A stretch of DNA of 64,000 nucleotides from Rhynchonema sp. JSB1_4 (GCA_030248065.1 JASAMV010003861.1:1-64000), one strand, 5' to 3'. Numbered from the stretch's first letter, positions 12,237-24,452 are shown. Notes: generated by a model from the letters alone, not told the origin. Translations and numbers: made by a program.

Positions 12237-13424
12237 ACGCTATTTGGACGAAACGGGGATGCCGTCATTTTTCTCAGCAGCATGTATACACAGTACGTAC
12301 ATATCTCGGGCTTGTATATTTCGCGCAACCTGCACAGGGTTTTTTCACCCAAAGAGCGATTGGTGGTCTAAACCGTGGACACAGCAAACAAAAGGACGAC
12401 AGTCGGTGGTCGTGAACGTGAGACAAGATTTGCCACCTATAGTTAGTGGAACAACCGCAACAGCGAGGTCGCTTGGCGAATGGATGCACTCGACTTGTCC
12501 GAATCATCACCAAGGCGCACCCGTGTGTTTTGAGCAAAAGCAAATGAAACTGCCCCAAGGTGAGGTCTCAGAGAAAACAGTTGATTTCAAAACACCACAA
12601 AGATCGAACGCGGGTGCGGGTAACCATTGTATAACACACGGCTTTCGCAGGCCCCCACCCCCAAACTGACCCTATCTGCTTCCTATGAATGCGTCAACGG
12701 ATGGTTGTCTCCATGGTTGCAAGTTCATCATATCGTCACGAGTGCCAGCCCCAAAAAAACAAAATGTGCGGGACAAATCAGCGCTTAAAAAAACTCAACA
12801 TACATAACACAGTTATAGTGAACTCAGCGCAAATGATCCGAAGTGGCGCGGACGCCACAGCGTTCAGACAAAGAAACCCATTTGATGTGCTGTGTACCTG
12901 AGCAACAGGAAGATCAATGAACTTACAAATAAGAGAATTTGCCTTCAATCTTTTGTTTTCCCTCGCTGTTACATACATTCAGTCACCAAGCATTTGAAAT
13001 AACAAGTTGAAAAATGTTTGCTCTCGCAAACAAACTAGTGGAAATATGGCTCTCCCTGTTCATATAAAAGTTGAATACAAGAGGCAAACAAGTTTCTCAA
13101 GTCTAATCGAAGCAAGTTGTCTGACTGAAGTTCATATCAAGTTGAAGATTCAGGCCCAAGCCATATTTGTGGTAACCCGTGGATTACATGGTCAATTCGG
13201 GCGAAAGAAAATTTTACATCAGGCACTAATTCACCCGAGCCATATTTTGGACATGCGCTACCGCGCATGCCCCGACAAGCAACATTGTGTTCACTTTTAT
13301 GTCATTTGCATTGTGCCTTTGCTTGTGCGAACATCGCATTTGGCATTGCCACATGATGAATGACAATTGTCATCCATTTTGTGTGCTGCATGGCTGATCA
13401 TGGAATGGTTGACGTACCATACCG

Positions 13425-13544
13425 TTCAGCTACCCTGAGGAATTCTGATAAATATGCATATGTATTCAGCTACCCTGAGGAATTCTGATAAATATGCATA
13501 TGTATTCAGCTACCCTGAGGAATTCTGATAAATACGCATAATTA
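13425..13544. repeat. 40-bp tandem repeat, three copies
   Basis: The unit starts TTCAGCTACCCTGAGGAATT at 13425, 13465 and 13505. Unit B has a single copy of this sequence (about 21,365), so the expansion post-dates the duplication. Confidence 0.85.
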
Positions 13545-13599
13545 TGTATAGATTCCTTTTTTATTAACCATCACACAATTAACCGCATTCTGATAGCAA

Positions 13600-14010
13600 C
13601 ATCCTCTAATCAAGCTACTGTTCAGTTTGCGGAGCAAAATAGGGTATTGAATGCGTGTGTTGTGCTTGGAATATGATTAGGTTCGGAACAAAATTGTAGC
13701 TTATCGGGGCATGTCTCATATGGTTGCCCAGTCTTAGTACCGGCAGCAAAAATATTCATAGCCGGTGTTTCCACAAAAAAGCACCGATGGTATCAATATT
13801 CACGTGCAAAGTACTTTGGGCCAGCCTAGGCCTGTGTTCAAAATTTTAAGTTGATCGGTGAAGGGGTTACCTAGCTACGGTACCCGTCTCTGAAAAAGTG
13901 CAAAGCCGTTCTTCTTCTTTGTTTCTTTCTTTCTTTTTTTCGGCACAAAGTGTTCGTTTAAAAGCCAGGGATACGTCGGACGACAAACCGGGCGGAGCAT
14001 CGGGAGGGTT
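13600..14010. other. Unit A/B spacer without recognisable gene
   Basis: About 400 bp between the end of unit A and the 155-bp repeats. It has short T/C-rich tracts (13,910-13,940) and no coding signal I can support. Confidence 0.4.
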
Positions 14011-15730
14011 GAGGTCGAGACATTCAATGGAGACATTGGTTTTTGGATTAGGAGCCTTCGGGAGAACAGGAACTGGAACCGGAACTCAGTACAGGGCAGT
14101 ACGATTAAGCAGGACAATGCTGGTTTGATCCTTTAGATGGTGTATGCGGTATGTAGGATCTCGGGGTCGAGAAACCCAATGATGACATTGGTTTTTTGAT
14201 CCAAAGCTCTTCGAAGCCAGAACCGGATCTGGAACCGGAACCCAGTGCGGATAGCAGTGCAACTAAGCAGCCCAGTACTGATTGATCCTTGAGATACTGT
14301 GTGCGGCACATGGGATTTCGGGGTCGAGAAATGCAATGGTGACATTGGTTTTTGGATCCGGAGCTGTTCGAAGCCAGAACCGGAACTAGAACTGGCACTC
14401 AACCAGAAACACTGCGAACAAGCGGCGCAGTTGGTTTGACCCTTGAGCAGGGTTGGATTGAAAAAAAAGTAAAAATTTTTTTGTAAAAAGATTTTTTTAA
14501 AGTTGGCCACTTTTTATTTTGAAATTTTAAAAAGTAAGTCCACTTTTTTTTAATATTTTTCCCCTTTTTTCGTTATTTTCCGACTTTTTAAGGTAAAAAG
14601 GCTTGTTTTCATGTGTTTTGGTGCTCATCATTCATAAAAAATTGCCTGCGGCGCTTATATTTCAGTTTAAAATGGTGTTGTAGTGGACTCATACAGTTCC
14701 CAGACATCCCAACAATTGCTGCATATATAGTCCGACAACAACTAATGCAGAATTTATGGCAGTCAAACTGCCTGATCCGTAAAGCGGAAAACGTGCGCGC
14801 TCGCTTCAGACATGAAAATTGGAATGGTTCGACTGGGGTTACGGTAGCCATCAGAAAACCGCGACAGAAAGAAAGAGAAAAAGAAGTTTGCAAAGCATGA
14901 ATTTTATGCATAACGACGCAAAGAAGGCAATCATATGAAGTGGCTGCCAGCCAAAAATTAAAAAAACTTTTTGAAGGCACCGAAGCGTTGAATAAGCCGA
15001 GTTTGAAGGTGAAGAAGGAGAAAGAAAGAAAAAGAAAAAGATGCCTGCGAACTTCCGGTCTAAAACCGGGCAAGCTTATCACTGGATGTTCCGCTTTACC
15101 AATCAGGCAGTGTGGCTGCCATAAATTCTGCGTTAGCTGTTGCTGGACTATACCATATATGGTATAATATAGGACACCCATACCGTATGCTGTACAGTTA
15201 TTGAGCGTGTCGTAAGCTATCGACAGACTCCACGTTGCTCGCCTGTTTGCACGGGTCGTGGATCACAAAATGAGTATGGTGTAAGTTTTTATCTCTCTTC
15301 AAATTTATCCCCAAATTCACAAACAGAAGGTTGGTCTTCCCTTTGTCATATACCCACAGAGTTATTTTCGAGGTTCTCAAAGTTATGACCAAAGGGATTA
15401 GATCGCAGGTGATCGACGTAAACATGCAAGTCAGTGGAGAAATTCTCTTTAGTGTCCCTCAAAACATACTTAAGTAACATGATTGAAGAAATTTCATTCT
15501 TCAGGAAACCAATTTTTTGGGGGTCCGGAATTAAAAAAGTGATTTAAAAAAATTTTTAAAAAGTTTTTTTTAAAAAAGTTCGATACTAAAATTTTTTTAA
15601 TCCAACCCTGCCCTTGAAACGGTTTTTGTACCATACAGGTCTTCGGAGTCGAGAAAACCACTCTAGACATTGGTTTTTGGATCCGGAGCTCTTCGGAACT
15701 ATATCCGCAACTCAAGCAGAAACAATGCTT
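14011..15730. repeat. Approx. 155-bp tandem repeats, four units, split by a hAT element
   Basis: Units start at GGTCGAGA (14013, 14165, 14323) and GAGTCGAG (15646). They share GACATTGGTTTTTGGATCCG and GGAACCGGAAC-type tracts. The hAT element 14448-15610 sits between the third and fourth units. Confidence 0.75.
14448..15610 (-). mobile_element. hAT-type non-autonomous element, copy 2
   Basis: Ends are CAGGGTTGGATT and AATCCAACCCTG. The flanking 8-mers CCCTTGAG (14440-14447) and CCCTTGAA (15611-15618) match at 7 of 8, as expected for hAT. It is about 350 bp longer than copies 1 and 3 because of extra sequence around 14,740-15,140 that is itself roughly palindromic. It is in inverted orientation relative to copy 1. 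Confidence 0.9.
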
Positions 15731-16157
15731 ACAAGCAAATTTGTCTTTGGAATGAGGGATGTACACTATTGCCGAATTTATCATTTTCTTGCAAATTTAC
15801 AACACAATCAAGGCTATTCACGATGTGAACCAACACCAGATCATCGTCATGCTATACGTACACGCAAACGAGACTATAGCAGAACAAGATGACGAAAAAA
15901 ATTTAGCAGTTGTATGAATGCAACAACCAACATCGGTCTCAAAACTGATCTGTGTGCCACACTGCTGAGAAAATGCAGAATACAGAAAGTACAGAAAATG
16001 CTCAGACGCAAAATTATCGACAGAAACAGATTTCACTGCGATCAGTTGGCACAGCTGAGTATGTTATGACAGAACAGCTTGTTCAGTATCACAGCATAAA
16101 GCAAGGTTGTATGCATAGTATTCGAAGATTTAGCCTGAAATTCTTGTTAATCACTGT

Positions 16158-17614
16158 CTAAGCCACTCTGGCCAAGTACTCGTATCCACTTGCTGCCTCG
16201 TACAATTCGGGATTGTCATTCTCATAGATCATAGACAGGCGGCAATCTTGGCTGGCGGCGTTGTGGCTGAAAACGAAGGAAATCAGGCATGCGTTTGTGT
16301 GTTGATTGATGATATTCAGATTCGCTGCACGGGTCACGGCCACATAGATGCATATGGTCATCGTCCATGTATACCGTTGTGGCGACTGTCTACTGGCCTA
16401 ATTCTTTATTGTTGTTTATACGTATATGTAGGTTGGATGGGAATTAACTAGGGCCAGTTTGAGGAAACAAGGCTAGTGAACTCTTAGTCGCTCTCCACGT
16501 TGCGTGCTCATTTTTGGATTCTGCTCGCTTCTCTGCATGTACATACATATCTAGCTTAAACCGGTTACTCGCAACTATCCATCTGCCAGGTCACCACACA
16601 CCGACACTTACGCGAGACTGAAGCACATGTGGTGCGCCTTGCATGCAACCACGCAGCCGAGACGTGTCGGTGCTGACAAAGTACGCACGGTGACCGCTGG
16701 GATGGGACGTTGGCCTTGACGTTCAGGGGAGACTGAGAAGCGGTAGGTTGAAGTCGGGTCTGAAGCGTAACGACGGTTTATTGGCTTGTTTTTGTCCTGG
16801 TTGCACGACCGGGCACGACGGGTTACATAAGCTTGGTTATCTAACGGTTACAGGATGGCTGTTACAACACCGATTTGTACAGGATCGTGGTTATAGAATC
16901 TTGGTAACAGAATCGGCTGCAACATCTTGGCTGCTGGACCGATCACAGGATCTTGGTGAAAAGAGTTAAGTTGCACAATAGCCCAATAAACCAGAACACG
17001 TACGTACCTTGATTGTATTCGCAGACGGGAAATTGCGGAACCGTGCAGGGCAGGTCGTTGAAACCGGCTATCGTATGCGTCGCGTTCTCGTATGCTGCGT
17101 GTGAGACGCACTGTGTGCCCAACGTGTTCGGGTTCTGATCAGTTCCGTCAACAGGCGCCCACGGAATCGTGAACCCATATGTCCAGTGACCGTACCACCC
17201 TGGAAATTGAGAAAATGGTGAATTGATATCGAGCACGATTAGATACATAAGTTTGTCGCAAACACAACAACACCACCAAACGACATAACACGCAGTGAAC
17301 ATTTTAGCCCAACAAGCACGGCGTTGACGCCTTGCGACCATTGTGATGAACTATTTTTAATTTTGCATATCCGCCGCATGTGATGTTCAAGTGAAAACAT
17401 GCCTAGCTGGTCAAGAAATGAGCAATCAAGAAACGCAGCAGAACTCATTAATCCTGCTGGTTGATTCACCTTGTGCAATAGTTGGCCATTCGTAGTCAAG
17501 CCCGTCCACAACAAAGTTCCATCCTTGGTCTGCGCCTGGCGTCGGGTACGTGGCTGCACTTGCCGTGTTGCGATGACCGTTCACCCAGAGATTGCAACAA
17601 CATGATGTACACCC
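16158..17614 (-). pseudogene. C-type lectin + PAN gene, copy B (first lectin exon missing)
   Basis: The lectin exons 17614-17470 and 17199-17008 and the terminal PAN exon 16324-16158 keep the same splice sites, phases and Cys residues as copy A. The exon equivalent to 9548-9364 (start of the lectin fold) is not present; its place, roughly 17,890-19,380, is filled by transposons. I infer a truncated or dead paralogue, though a distant replacement exon cannot be excluded. A PAN first-half exon near 16,616-16,676 is also conserved, with the same phase conflict as in copy A. Confidence 0.65.
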
Positions 17615-17892
17615 CTGTGTATGTGTGTGTGTGTGTGTGTCAAACGAAATTCTGATTAAGTACCCAAGAGATACCCGCGGATGCCAATTTTGAGCAAAAT
17701 CGGCAAGACCCCAAAATTTTAGTGGCGTGTGTGTGGACGCAGAATTCGGATTCAAACGGGCAAATTGCCCGTCAATAAACCAAATTTTTGCGCAATCCAT
17801 TTTCCACCCGAATTCAGCAGTTTCTGTCCTAAGTTTAGGAATGTATGTTCATGAGCAGTGTTCATGAGCAGTGTTCGAATGTCAGTCATGTT

Positions 17893-18165
17893 GATCGCAC
17901 AATGACCATATAAGAATTCATCAAATCAATCCTGATTTTCACGTTCAATCATTTTAACCACTGTGCTATTTGTGATTCTCACAAAACATTTTGAGCTGAA
18001 AATTATCTAGCAGAGCACCCACGTTGCTGCGGATGTGAAACATTTGGGTGACTGCATTTTTTGTGTGTGATCGCGCAACGCAGCGTCACGGCCCCGTCAC
18101 TTTCCTGCTTCACGATTCAGGAAAAAAATTGACCAATTCTTATACAGTAAAGTCATTGTGCGACC
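17893..18165. mobile_element. MITE, GGTCGCACAATG family, copy in unit B
   Basis: Its ends are GATCGCACAATGACCATATA and TCATTGTGCGACC. The interior aligns with 5980-6240, so this MITE family moves independently of the LINE. Confidence 0.75.
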
Positions 18166-18305
18166 AATATCAATCAGCTTTGTTTGTCACACAGTCAGGT
18201 TTTTGCTTCCATTGCCGTACAGACACATTGCCGGTCCAAATCTTCACGACTTCATCAGTCTCCTGACTGAGAGTTCGAAACTGACAAAGCTGATCGACAT
18301 TGATA

Positions 18306-19382
18306 GGGTGGCCCAAAAGTAGCTACACTAGGTTAAGGATGGATGTGAAAAAGCTTCAAGCAGGCTAAAAATTGAGCACCAGGGGTTTTCGGACGCGGGG
18401 AATCCATAAATGACCTTAATCGTTTAGTGCGAGCATTTGGGTCCACACGAAATCGCTGGGACCCAAATTTAACGGCCTATACCCAGGGTTGGATTAAAAA
18501 AAAAGTAAAAATTTTTTTGTAAAAAAAAATTTTTTTTTAAAAAAAAAGCTGGGCACTTTTTTTATTTTAAAATTTTAAAAAGTAAGTCCACTTTTTTTAT
18601 TATTTTTCCCCTTTTTTTCGTTATTTTCTCACTTTTTTAAGGTAAAAATGTATGTTTTCATGCGTTTTATTGCTCATCATTCTCAAAAAATCGCCTGCGG
18701 CGCTTATATTTCAGTTTAAAATGGCGTTGTAATGGACTCATACAGTTCCCAGACATCCCAACAATCGCTGCACGTATAATATAGGACACCCCATACCGTA
18801 TACTGTGCAGTTATTGAGCTATCGACGTAAGCTATCAACAGACTCCACTTTGCTCGCCTATTTGCAGTTGTGTGGATTTGTCATTTGTTGCTTTTGTCAC
18901 ACAACATGAGTGTGGTGTAACTCTTTATCTCTTTTCAAATTTATCCCCAAATTCACAAACAGAAGGTTGGTCTTCCCTTTGTCATATATGCCCACAGAGT
19001 TACCTTCGGGCGGGTTCTCAAAGTTATGACCAAATGGGCTAGATCGCAGGTGATCGACATAAACATGCAAGTCAGTGGAGAAGTTCTCTTTAGTGTCCCT
19101 CAAAACATACCTAAGTAACATGATTTCAGAAATTTCATTTTTCTAGAAACCAATTTTTTGGGGGTCCGAAATAAAAAAAGTGATTTTTAAAAAAAAATTT
19201 TAAAAAGTTTTTTTTTAAAAAAAAATAAGGTCGATAATAAAAAAATTTTTTAATCCAACCCTGCCTATACCCCTCGGACCCAAAATGCTTGGACTAAAAA
19301 TTAACGTCATTTCCGGATTTCCTGTGGGAAAACCCCTGGTACCCAATTTTTAGCCTCCTAGTGTAGTTACTTTTGGGCCACT
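18306..19382. mobile_element. Fold-back MITE with GGTGGCCCAAAAGT ends, carrying a nested hAT
   Basis: The left end GGTGGCCCAAAAGTAGCTAC and the right end TAGTTACTTTTGGGCCAC are inverted repeats of about 170 bp (18306-18475 and 19275-19382). The hAT copy 3 is inserted inside. No transposase frame is present. Confidence 0.7.
18484..19263 (-). mobile_element. hAT-type non-autonomous element, copy 3
   Basis: Ends are CAGGGTTGGATT and AATCCAACCCTG. A perfect 8-bp target duplication CCTATACC lies at 18476-18483 and 19264-19271, which assigns the superfamily firmly. On minus it holds the same open stretch as copy 1 (RYVLRDTKENFSTDLH, VNLGINLKRDK at about 18,900-19,120). Confidence 0.92.
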
Positions 19383-20691
19383 GGCCATGCACGATGTCAA
19401 AGATGACAAATATTGTGCAGCTGCTTTTTGATCTCATATCGACGCTGGAAGATGTTATAACCCAGCACATTTTAGTTTCGTGTACTAAACATGTTTCACA
19501 CGCTTGCAACTTACCCGATTGCGCCCGAGTGATCGGTAACACAATTATCATCAGTGTCACAATTAGGGAAGTACGCATAACTGTTGAGTCCAGCATGTTT
19601 AAAATGAGAAATACCTGGAACACACAAAAATGTGGGATCTCACTTACAAATGTACTAAACGAAAGCGAGCCTTCATTATATCTCTGTATGGGATGAGTAT
19701 TGTTTGTGACTGTTCGAAATATCCTTCCTTTGCTTCCCCATTTGTTTTCCTCAACACAGTGTTACTGTGGTTACAATAAAACAATAGACCTAAATCCGTC
19801 AGTTTGGACAAAGGGGGTGCATTTTTTTCTCAGCATATGTATGGTATATATCTCGGCCCTGTATATTTCACGCGTGAAATGTACAGGGCCGAGAACCTAT
19901 CAAAGTTTTCAAACCAAAGAGTGATTGTTGGTGGTGGCACATCCGCAGCAAACAAAGCAGGGCTACATCGGTCGTGTGTCAGCCAACAGAGGTTTGATGG
20001 CGCCGCGACCGCATGCATGGTGGTAAGTAGGTAGCACGTAGCATACAAACACCCATGATATTCAACATATTCAAGACCGACCGCAATTCATGTATTCAAT
20101 ATAACTTTGTTCCGCTGTGGTATCAGCTTTGCTTATTTTTGAATGGAGAGAGCATGGCTAGGTAAATCGGACTGATCCAGAAAAACTGAGTCCGCGGAAA
20201 TCAAAGAAAACGAGATGTCAACAGATTTGTACGAGAACTAAAAAAACAAGCCAATTGAGCCTATGCGACAAGCCTGCACACGCCTCTGGAAACCAGCCGG
20301 CTTGGCGCAGGGGCCTGTCAGCTGCGCTGGTTTCTTTTCTTAACTGTGCAGGGTGAGCTGAGCCTGTACGCGCCTGGCGATCGAGCCCGCGCAGACTCAG
20401 CATTGTTTAGGATTGTAGCTGGTCAGGACATGGCCTTAAACATTGCATGGCATCAATACCTCAGTCATCAACCAATCCGAGCTTCCAGGCAGGGACATGT
20501 AAACGTCATCGTAAATGTATCGATGGATCGTGAAAAGGTGTCCGTGTCATTGTGCTGCTGCATATGCTAGCATTGGTATATGAATGCATCAGCGAATGGT
20601 TATCTCTATGGTTGCATGCAAGTTCCATTATAATGACATGAACGTCAGCCCCCAGGACACAAAAACAATAAAGGGCGCGCCCATGTAGGCC

Positions 20692-20822
20692 AGGGCCGGG
20701 GCCGGGGCCGGGGCCGGGGCCGGGGCCAGGGCCGGGGCCGTCAAACATAATCTATGTCCGAGGACCTGGCCCCGGCCCTGGCCTACATGGGCGCACCGAC
20801 AGGGCCGGGGCCGGGGCCGGGT
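20692..20822. repeat. GGGGCC hexanucleotide repeats in an inverted arrangement
   Basis: Five uninterrupted GGGGCC-type hexamers plus flanking variants lie at 20692-20740. A shorter inverse tract (CCCCGGCC) follows at 20768-20790, then another GGGGCC tract at 20803-20822. The flank CATGTAGGCCAGGGCC at about 20,682 recurs inverted at about 20,776-20,791, giving a hairpin. The strand could form G-quadruplexes. Unit A has no equivalent expansion. Confidence 0.85.
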
Positions 20823-21462
20823 CGCTATCGAAACATTTTTCTGGCCAGGCGACGTACCAGCTACAGGGTTGCCAGTAATTCACATTGGTTTCGTACTTGC
20901 AGCTGTGCGCGTGTGTTCGCGTTGGGTGTGTTGTTGCCTGATATATCAAGGGCACGGATATTTTGTGCTTATCTCTTTAGATTATACAAATGTGTAAATT
21001 GCAAATTCAGGCTGCAGTTTGAAATATTGGTTGACAAGCACGGAATTTCACACATAAGCAATGGGAAAATTAATTGAACAACCAAATAAGAGAATTTGGT
21101 CTCAATCCGTTGTTTTTCCGCGCTGTTACGCTCAGTCACCAAGCATGTGAAATGGCAAGCAACATTGTTCGCTTTTTGTTCATCTGCTTACTGTATTTGC
21201 ATTGTGCCTCTGCTTGTGCGAACCGCGCATTCGGTATTGCCAGATGATGAATGACAATTGTCATCGGCGTGGCTGTGTGCTGTACATATATGCTATCCAT
21301 AAATCGTCGAACATAGTTGACATACAGTATGTTTATACAATGTACATACATAACGCGAACAACTAACCTGAGGAACTCTGATAAATAGGGAATCCTTTTC
21401 AATAAACCATCCTGCAATCTACAATAAGCCACGTACATATTCTTGGCAGCGACATCAGTTAA

Positions 21463-23117
21463 AGGGCTCGGGACATAACCGCAGGAATGGTAGCAGGGGA
21501 TATTGTTATACACCATTGGAAAGCACTCTGACAGCCTATGTAACGCACAAATTTTAAGCTCCTTGGGTATCCGCTATCGCTTGGTGGAGGGACTTTTCGT
21601 TCCAGAAAAAAGTCAATTTTTCCACAACTTGGAACGACCGGTGCAGACACCCTAAATTAGCTGGAGGTCAAGTAACACGTGAATAGGATCACAACGGCTT
21701 CTGGAAAACTTATCATCACAATTTTAGTCGCTCAAAGCATTGCTTCATTCGGTGAGGGTGCGAAACGTTCCAAAAATCCGCCACATTTTTCGAGAACACA
21801 AGTTTGTCCCTAAATTTTGAGGCCGCGCTTTCGTTGCAGAAATGAAAATGCTTTAGAAAAATAGAGCATTGTCGAAAGTACCAGAAAATAAGGTTTTTAA
21901 ATATTGAAACTCATGGCTAGCTCCGTGACAAGCCTAAAAATTCATTAAATTGCCACTAAACTAGATGGTTGCATTCATCGCCAGAATTGTGACACATTAA
22001 GGGCACAGATTGTATCGCATTCAAAACAAAAAATCGAGAAAAACGTATGGTTTGACAACCTATCAAGGTCCGAAGACCCCAAGGTCCATAAATTTCTCGG
22101 GGCAGCCATACTAATCTGAGTATGATATTCATCGATAAGTGCTTATTGCTAACAGCTATTGCAAATGTGATAGCACCAAACAATGTATCTCGGGAGTAGC
22201 TTTCGAACGATATATGACAAGCACCAAAAAATTCTAACGCTTTAGAGCACAGATCAAAAAAAAGCTTTTTTGACGATTCCGGAATGAACCGTCACCTCAC
22301 CGTACGCGATTTCGGTATTTTGACCGTTTCTTTTTCATAATAAGAGATAGTATGGACATGTTATATATCGTTCGACAGCTACTTCAAAGCTACATCGTCT
22401 TGTGCTATCAAATTTACAATAGTCCTTAACAGTAGCGACTTATAGCCGAATATTGTATTCAGGTTGGCATGGCTGCAGCAGCAGGTCCATAGAGCTTGAA
22501 GTTTTGAAACTTGTCTAGTTTGTTGGTCTGTGCGTTTATCTGACTTTCCCGTTTCCAATGCAATGCAATACGTGGCTTATTTACTTCACATTTCCGTCAA
22601 TGAATGCAACTATGCAGTTTAGGGGCAATTTTTGGGTTTTTTTCGGCCTGTCACGCCGCTACCTAAGTGTTTCCTAATTTAAAAACCTTATTTTCGGGTA
22701 CTTTCGACAACGCTCTATTTTTCTGTTACATTTTCATTTCTGCAACACAAAGCACGGCCTCAAAATTTAGGGACAAACTTGTGTCCTCGAAAAATATGGC
22801 CGATTTTTGTAACGTTTTGCACCCTCACCGAGTGAAGCAATGCTTTGAGTGACTGAGGTTGTGATGATAAGTTATCCAGAAGCTGTTGTGATTCTGTCCA
22901 CGTGTTACTTGACCTTCAGCTTATTTGGGGTTTCTGCACCGGTCGTTCCAAGTTGTGGAAAAATTCACTTTTTTCTGGAACGAAAAGTCCCTCCACCAAG
23001 AGATAGCGAATCTCCAAAGAGCTTAAAATCTGTGTGTGACATATGCTGTCAGAGTGCTTTCCAACGGTGTATGGCACTATGCCTTGTTGCCCTTCCTACG
23101 GTTGTGTCCCGAGCCCT
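21463..23117. mobile_element. 1.66-kb fold-back element with TTAA target sites
   Basis: The arms 21463-21905 and 22667-23117 are inverted copies starting AGGGCTCGGGACATAACCG. The inner part (about 22,010-22,200 and 22,340-22,500) is also palindromic. TTAA flanks it at 21459-21462 and 23118-23121, which fits piggyBac-type insertion. No transposase is encoded. Confidence 0.8.
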
Positions 23118-23121
23118 TTAA

Positions 23122-24390
23122 AGGGCTCGGGACATAACCGTAGGAAAGGTAGCAGGGCACTGTATTATCGTTGGAAAGCATCCTGACAGCTAGTGATGGG
23201 CTCGCTCCCAATTTTTTTCCTTCGCTCGCTCTTCGCTCTAAGAGCGAAGAGCGAAATCGCTCTTCGCGCCCAGGCGCGAAATTGAAATTTGCCTTCGCTC
23301 GCTCTTCGCTCTAAGCGCGAAGAGCGATTTCGCTTTTTCGCTCTTTGCCGCGCTTTCGTTCGTGCCCGAGCGTTTCGCTCTTTTTTTCGCGCTTTCTTGC
23401 TTTGATGAGGTTGAACAAAAAAAATTTTGTAAATTATTCAGAAATGTTGTTAATGTTTATATCCAGAGAAAGAATCATTATTCTTTCAGTTCAGAGAAGA
23501 AGAACGACAATATGGCGTGGCGACAATCATGTGTTCCGACAATCATGATTGAACATGCATGTGTTCTGTTCTGTTGTTCATCAGTTTTGCCCTGTTCTAT
23601 TTTGTTTTGTTGTATTGTAGTGTGGCACGGACATAATCAGGTGCTTGTAAGTTGTAAGTGTATCAGTGTGCGTCAATATCAATGTCTGGTTCAAAATTCA
23701 ATGATCAACATTGAAGTAAACGGAACATAAAGGTATTTTATTTACCATTCCGATGCGATATTGGAAACAGAGCACTCACGCATGGGCTGGGCAGTGTCAC
23801 TCGCCCATTGTGCGACTGAGTGTGAGACCAATAACTGTTCTGCACTCCTTTTTTGATGAAAGCACAAAATTCTGGCCTGTTGCTATTCACAGTATCAAAG
23901 AGCGAAATTTGTAAAAAAGTTTCGCTCGCTCTTCGCTCTAAGAGCGAAGAGCGAAATCGCTCTTCGCGCCCAAGCGCGAAATTGAAATTTGCCTTCGCTC
24001 GCTCTTCGCTCCGGGCGCGAAGAGCGAAGAGCGAAAAAAAGAGCGAAATTTTCAGGAGCGAGCCCATCACTACTGACAGCCCATGTCACGCACAAACGTT
24101 TAGCTCCTTGGAGATTCCCTATCTCTTGGTAAAGCGACTTTTCGTTCTAGACAAAAAATAATTTTTTCACAACTTGGAACGACCGGTGCATGCAGAAGCC
24201 TCAAATGAGCAGGAGGTCAAGTAACACGTGGATAGGGTTACAACTGCTTCTGGATAACTTATCATCAGTGGCTTAAACCGTTGCTTCACTCGGTGAGGTT
24301 GCGAAACGCTGCAGTTGCAGAGAAATGAAAATGCGATAAAAAAATAGAGCATTGTCGGTACCAGGAAATAAGATTTTTAAATTTGGAAAC
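23122..24390. mobile_element. Second TTAA fold-back copy, truncated, sharing the TTAA junction
   Basis: It begins AGGGCTCGGGACATAACCG directly after the TTAA at 23118-23121 that ends the first element. It matches the first 430 bp or so of that element, interrupted by the hAT at 23191-24072, and stops near 24,390 without a second arm. Confidence 0.75.
23191..24072. mobile_element. hAT-type MITE with GCGAAGAGCG palindromes
   Basis: Ends are TAGTGATGGGCTCGCTCC and its inverse. A perfect 8-bp duplication CTGACAGC lies at 23183-23190 and 24073-24080. Subterminal regions (23220-23400 and 23920-24060) are arrays of CTTCGCTC and its complement in head-to-head pairs. The middle (23,400-23,900) shows no gene I can name. 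Confidence 0.88.
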
Positions 24391-24452
24391 ATACATTGGA
24401 AAAGAGTCGTTATTGTGACATAAACTGAACAAAAATCCAATGATTACAAATA

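Larger units (their letters stand above)
3755..13600. repeat. Tandem segmental duplication, unit A
   Basis: Unit A matches unit B (about 15,770-21,455) in the same orientation: 3755-4200 with 15770-16150, 4180-4900 with 16155-16860, 7060-7830 with 16860-17640, 9910-10060 and 11330-11480 with 19385-19620, 12240-12350 with 19800-19930, and 12900-13560 with 21070-21430. Unit A is longer because it holds the LINE (5.2-7.0 kb), hAT element (8418-9232), TTAA fold-back (10068-11298) and MITE (11718-12236). Outside the CTLD-PAN exons I see no gene in 9.6-13.6 kb. Confidence 0.8.
15770..21455. repeat. Tandem segmental duplication, unit B
   Basis: Second copy of unit A. It lacks the LINE, the TTAA fold-back and the 519-bp MITE, but has its own insertions: MITE 17893-18165, element 18306-19382 and the hAT nested in that element. 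Apart from the CTLD-PAN exons (16158-17614) I see no gene; 19.4-21.4 kb holds only diverged unit sequence and the GGGGCC repeats. Confidence 0.8.

Noticed and set aside
14609..15181. 190-codon minus frame inside hAT copy 2
   Set aside because: It spans a palindromic insertion within the element, is not shared with copies 1 and 3, and shows no transposase motif.
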